Assembly (NCBI GenBank): GCA_012839665.1
Contig: DUMX01000132.1
Coordinates: 1-6,141 of the forward strand
Length of the DNA: 6,141 nt
Direction: 5' to 3'
Source: Gelria sp.
GTDB taxonomy: Bacteria > Bacillota > Syntrophomonadia > Syntrophomonadales > Syntrophomonadaceae
The first letter of the stretch is position 1. Each line of letters begins with the position of its first letter. Of this stretch, positions 5,901 to 6,141 are shown one piece after another. The notes below the pieces were generated by a model, which made no database searches, was not told where the DNA came from, and saw only the letters and a list, made by a program, of their open reading frames with translations. A program made the translations under genes and the position numbers.

Positions 5901-5962
5901 GCGACACGGGGACGGTCCTTTTGTCACATCCCCGTGTGACAAAAGGACCGTCCCCGTGTCGC
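5901..5962. repeat. REPIN-like 28-bp perfect inverted pair
   Basis: Positions 5901-5928 and 5935-5962 are exact reverse complements around a 6-nt loop (TCCCCG). Each arm holds a 23-nt unit that is itself an imperfect palindrome: GACA, 3 nt, GGAC, G, GTCC, 3 nt, TGTC (5903-5925). An alternative pairing, CACGGGGA (5905-5912) with TCCCCGTG (5929-5936), allows a second fold. No T-run follows on either strand, so a standard intrinsic terminator is unlikely, though the hairpin could slow transcription or protect the purC 3' end. It begins 12 nt after the transposase stop codon and ends 1 nt from the purC stop codon. Confidence 0.95.
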
Positions 5963-5963
5963 G

Positions 5964-6141
5964 CTATCCTACAATCAGGCGGGATAATTCCAGGGCGTCG
6001 ACTTGTTTGCCGTTTTTGAATACCCGCATATTACCGCCCGATATGTCGTCTATCAGGGTGATTTGACCATCTACACGACCAAATTCAAGTTTTATATCAT
6101 AAAGCTCCAGTCCTCGGGTGGCCAGGTCATCCTTAATTATC
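5964..6141 (-). CDS. purC: PurC, SAICAR synthetase, C-terminal part
   Basis: The last 58 codons of a minus-strand gene run off the right edge; the stop TAG is at 5966-5964. The protein would join aspartate to carboxyaminoimidazole ribotide in purine synthesis (phosphoribosylaminoimidazole-succinocarboxamide synthase). LELYDIKLEFGRVDGQITLI, followed by DDISGGNMRVFKNGK, matches the conserved end of PurC, where the usual pattern is DxKxEFG...LIDEIS. The ending is the short SGGNMRV form rather than the SPDTCRxW form of Bacillus-like enzymes. Its promoter and most of the gene are outside the window. Transcription reading past its end would cross the REPIN-like hairpin and run antisense to the transposase. 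Confidence 0.85.
   Translation of the reverse strand, partial: IIKDDLATRGLELYDIKLEFGRVDGQITLIDDISGGNMRVFKNGKQVDALELSRLIVG

Larger units (their letters stand above)
5007..5962 (+). mobile_element. REP-associated Y1 transposase unit with flanking repeats
   Basis: This unit has a transposase gene (5097-5888), an upstream repeat block (5007-5047) and a downstream inverted pair of the same repeat (5901-5962). It is modelled on IS200-like and RAYT/REPIN loci, in which a single Y1 transposase acts on hairpin-forming end sequences and makes no target duplication. The outer limits are set by where repeat similarity ends, so they are approximate. It sits between the purC 3' end and the acd promoter and breaks neither gene. 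Confidence 0.75.

Noticed and set aside
5007..5962. CRISPR array
   Set aside because: The repeats are few, partly inverted, and flank a transposase; there are no regular spacers and no cas gene.
5901..5962. Standard bidirectional intrinsic terminator
   Set aside because: The stem is strong, but neither strand has a T-run after it; the T4 tract is inside the stem.

Overview
The window looks like a low-to-moderate GC Gram-positive anaerobe, most likely a Clostridia-type Firmicute. The evidence is strong GG-rich Shine-Dalgarno sites before nearly every gene, sigma-A-like promoters with 17-bp spacers, T-tailed hairpin terminators, and a flavin-based electron-transfer operon of the kind found in anaerobic fatty-acid metabolism. 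The genus cannot be read from the sequence.

Most of the window (about 4980 down to 154) is one minus-strand operon in the order acyl-CoA dehydrogenase, fixC, fixX, fixA/etfB, fixB/etfA. A near-consensus promoter (4951-4979) and a candidate palindromic operator (4913-4930) precede it. A hairpin terminator (154-178) follows the etfA stop codon. Spacing is tight (fixC and fixX overlap by 4 nt; etfB and etfA are 5 nt apart), except for about 230 nt between fixX and etfB that hold a fold-back dispersed repeat. The genes suggest this route: the dehydrogenase exchanges electrons with the FixAB electron-transfer flavoprotein, which exchanges them with FixCX, an ETF:quinone-oxidoreductase-like flavoprotein plus a [4Fe-4S] ferredoxin-like subunit. 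FixABCX complexes are known to bifurcate electrons from NADH to quinone and ferredoxin/flavodoxin. The adjacent acyl-CoA dehydrogenase suggests a link to acyl-CoA metabolism; no nitrogen-fixation gene is visible.

The left edge (1-212) is an 81-bp perfect inverted repeat around a 50-nt loop. One arm touches the etfA stop codon and the other reaches the window edge. Each arm encodes the same terminator, so the structure is a mirror-image pair of convergent terminators, a fold-back element or an assembly palindrome.

The right part (about 5007-5962) is a small mobile unit. A plus-strand Y1/HUH transposase of the REP-associated (IS200-like) type with a C-terminal helix-turn-helix is flanked by copies of a 23-nt imperfect palindrome. 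The upstream copy supplies the -35 box of the transposase promoter. The downstream side is a 28-bp perfect inverted pair (REPIN-like) ending 1 nt from the stop codon of a convergent purC, whose last 58 codons close the window.
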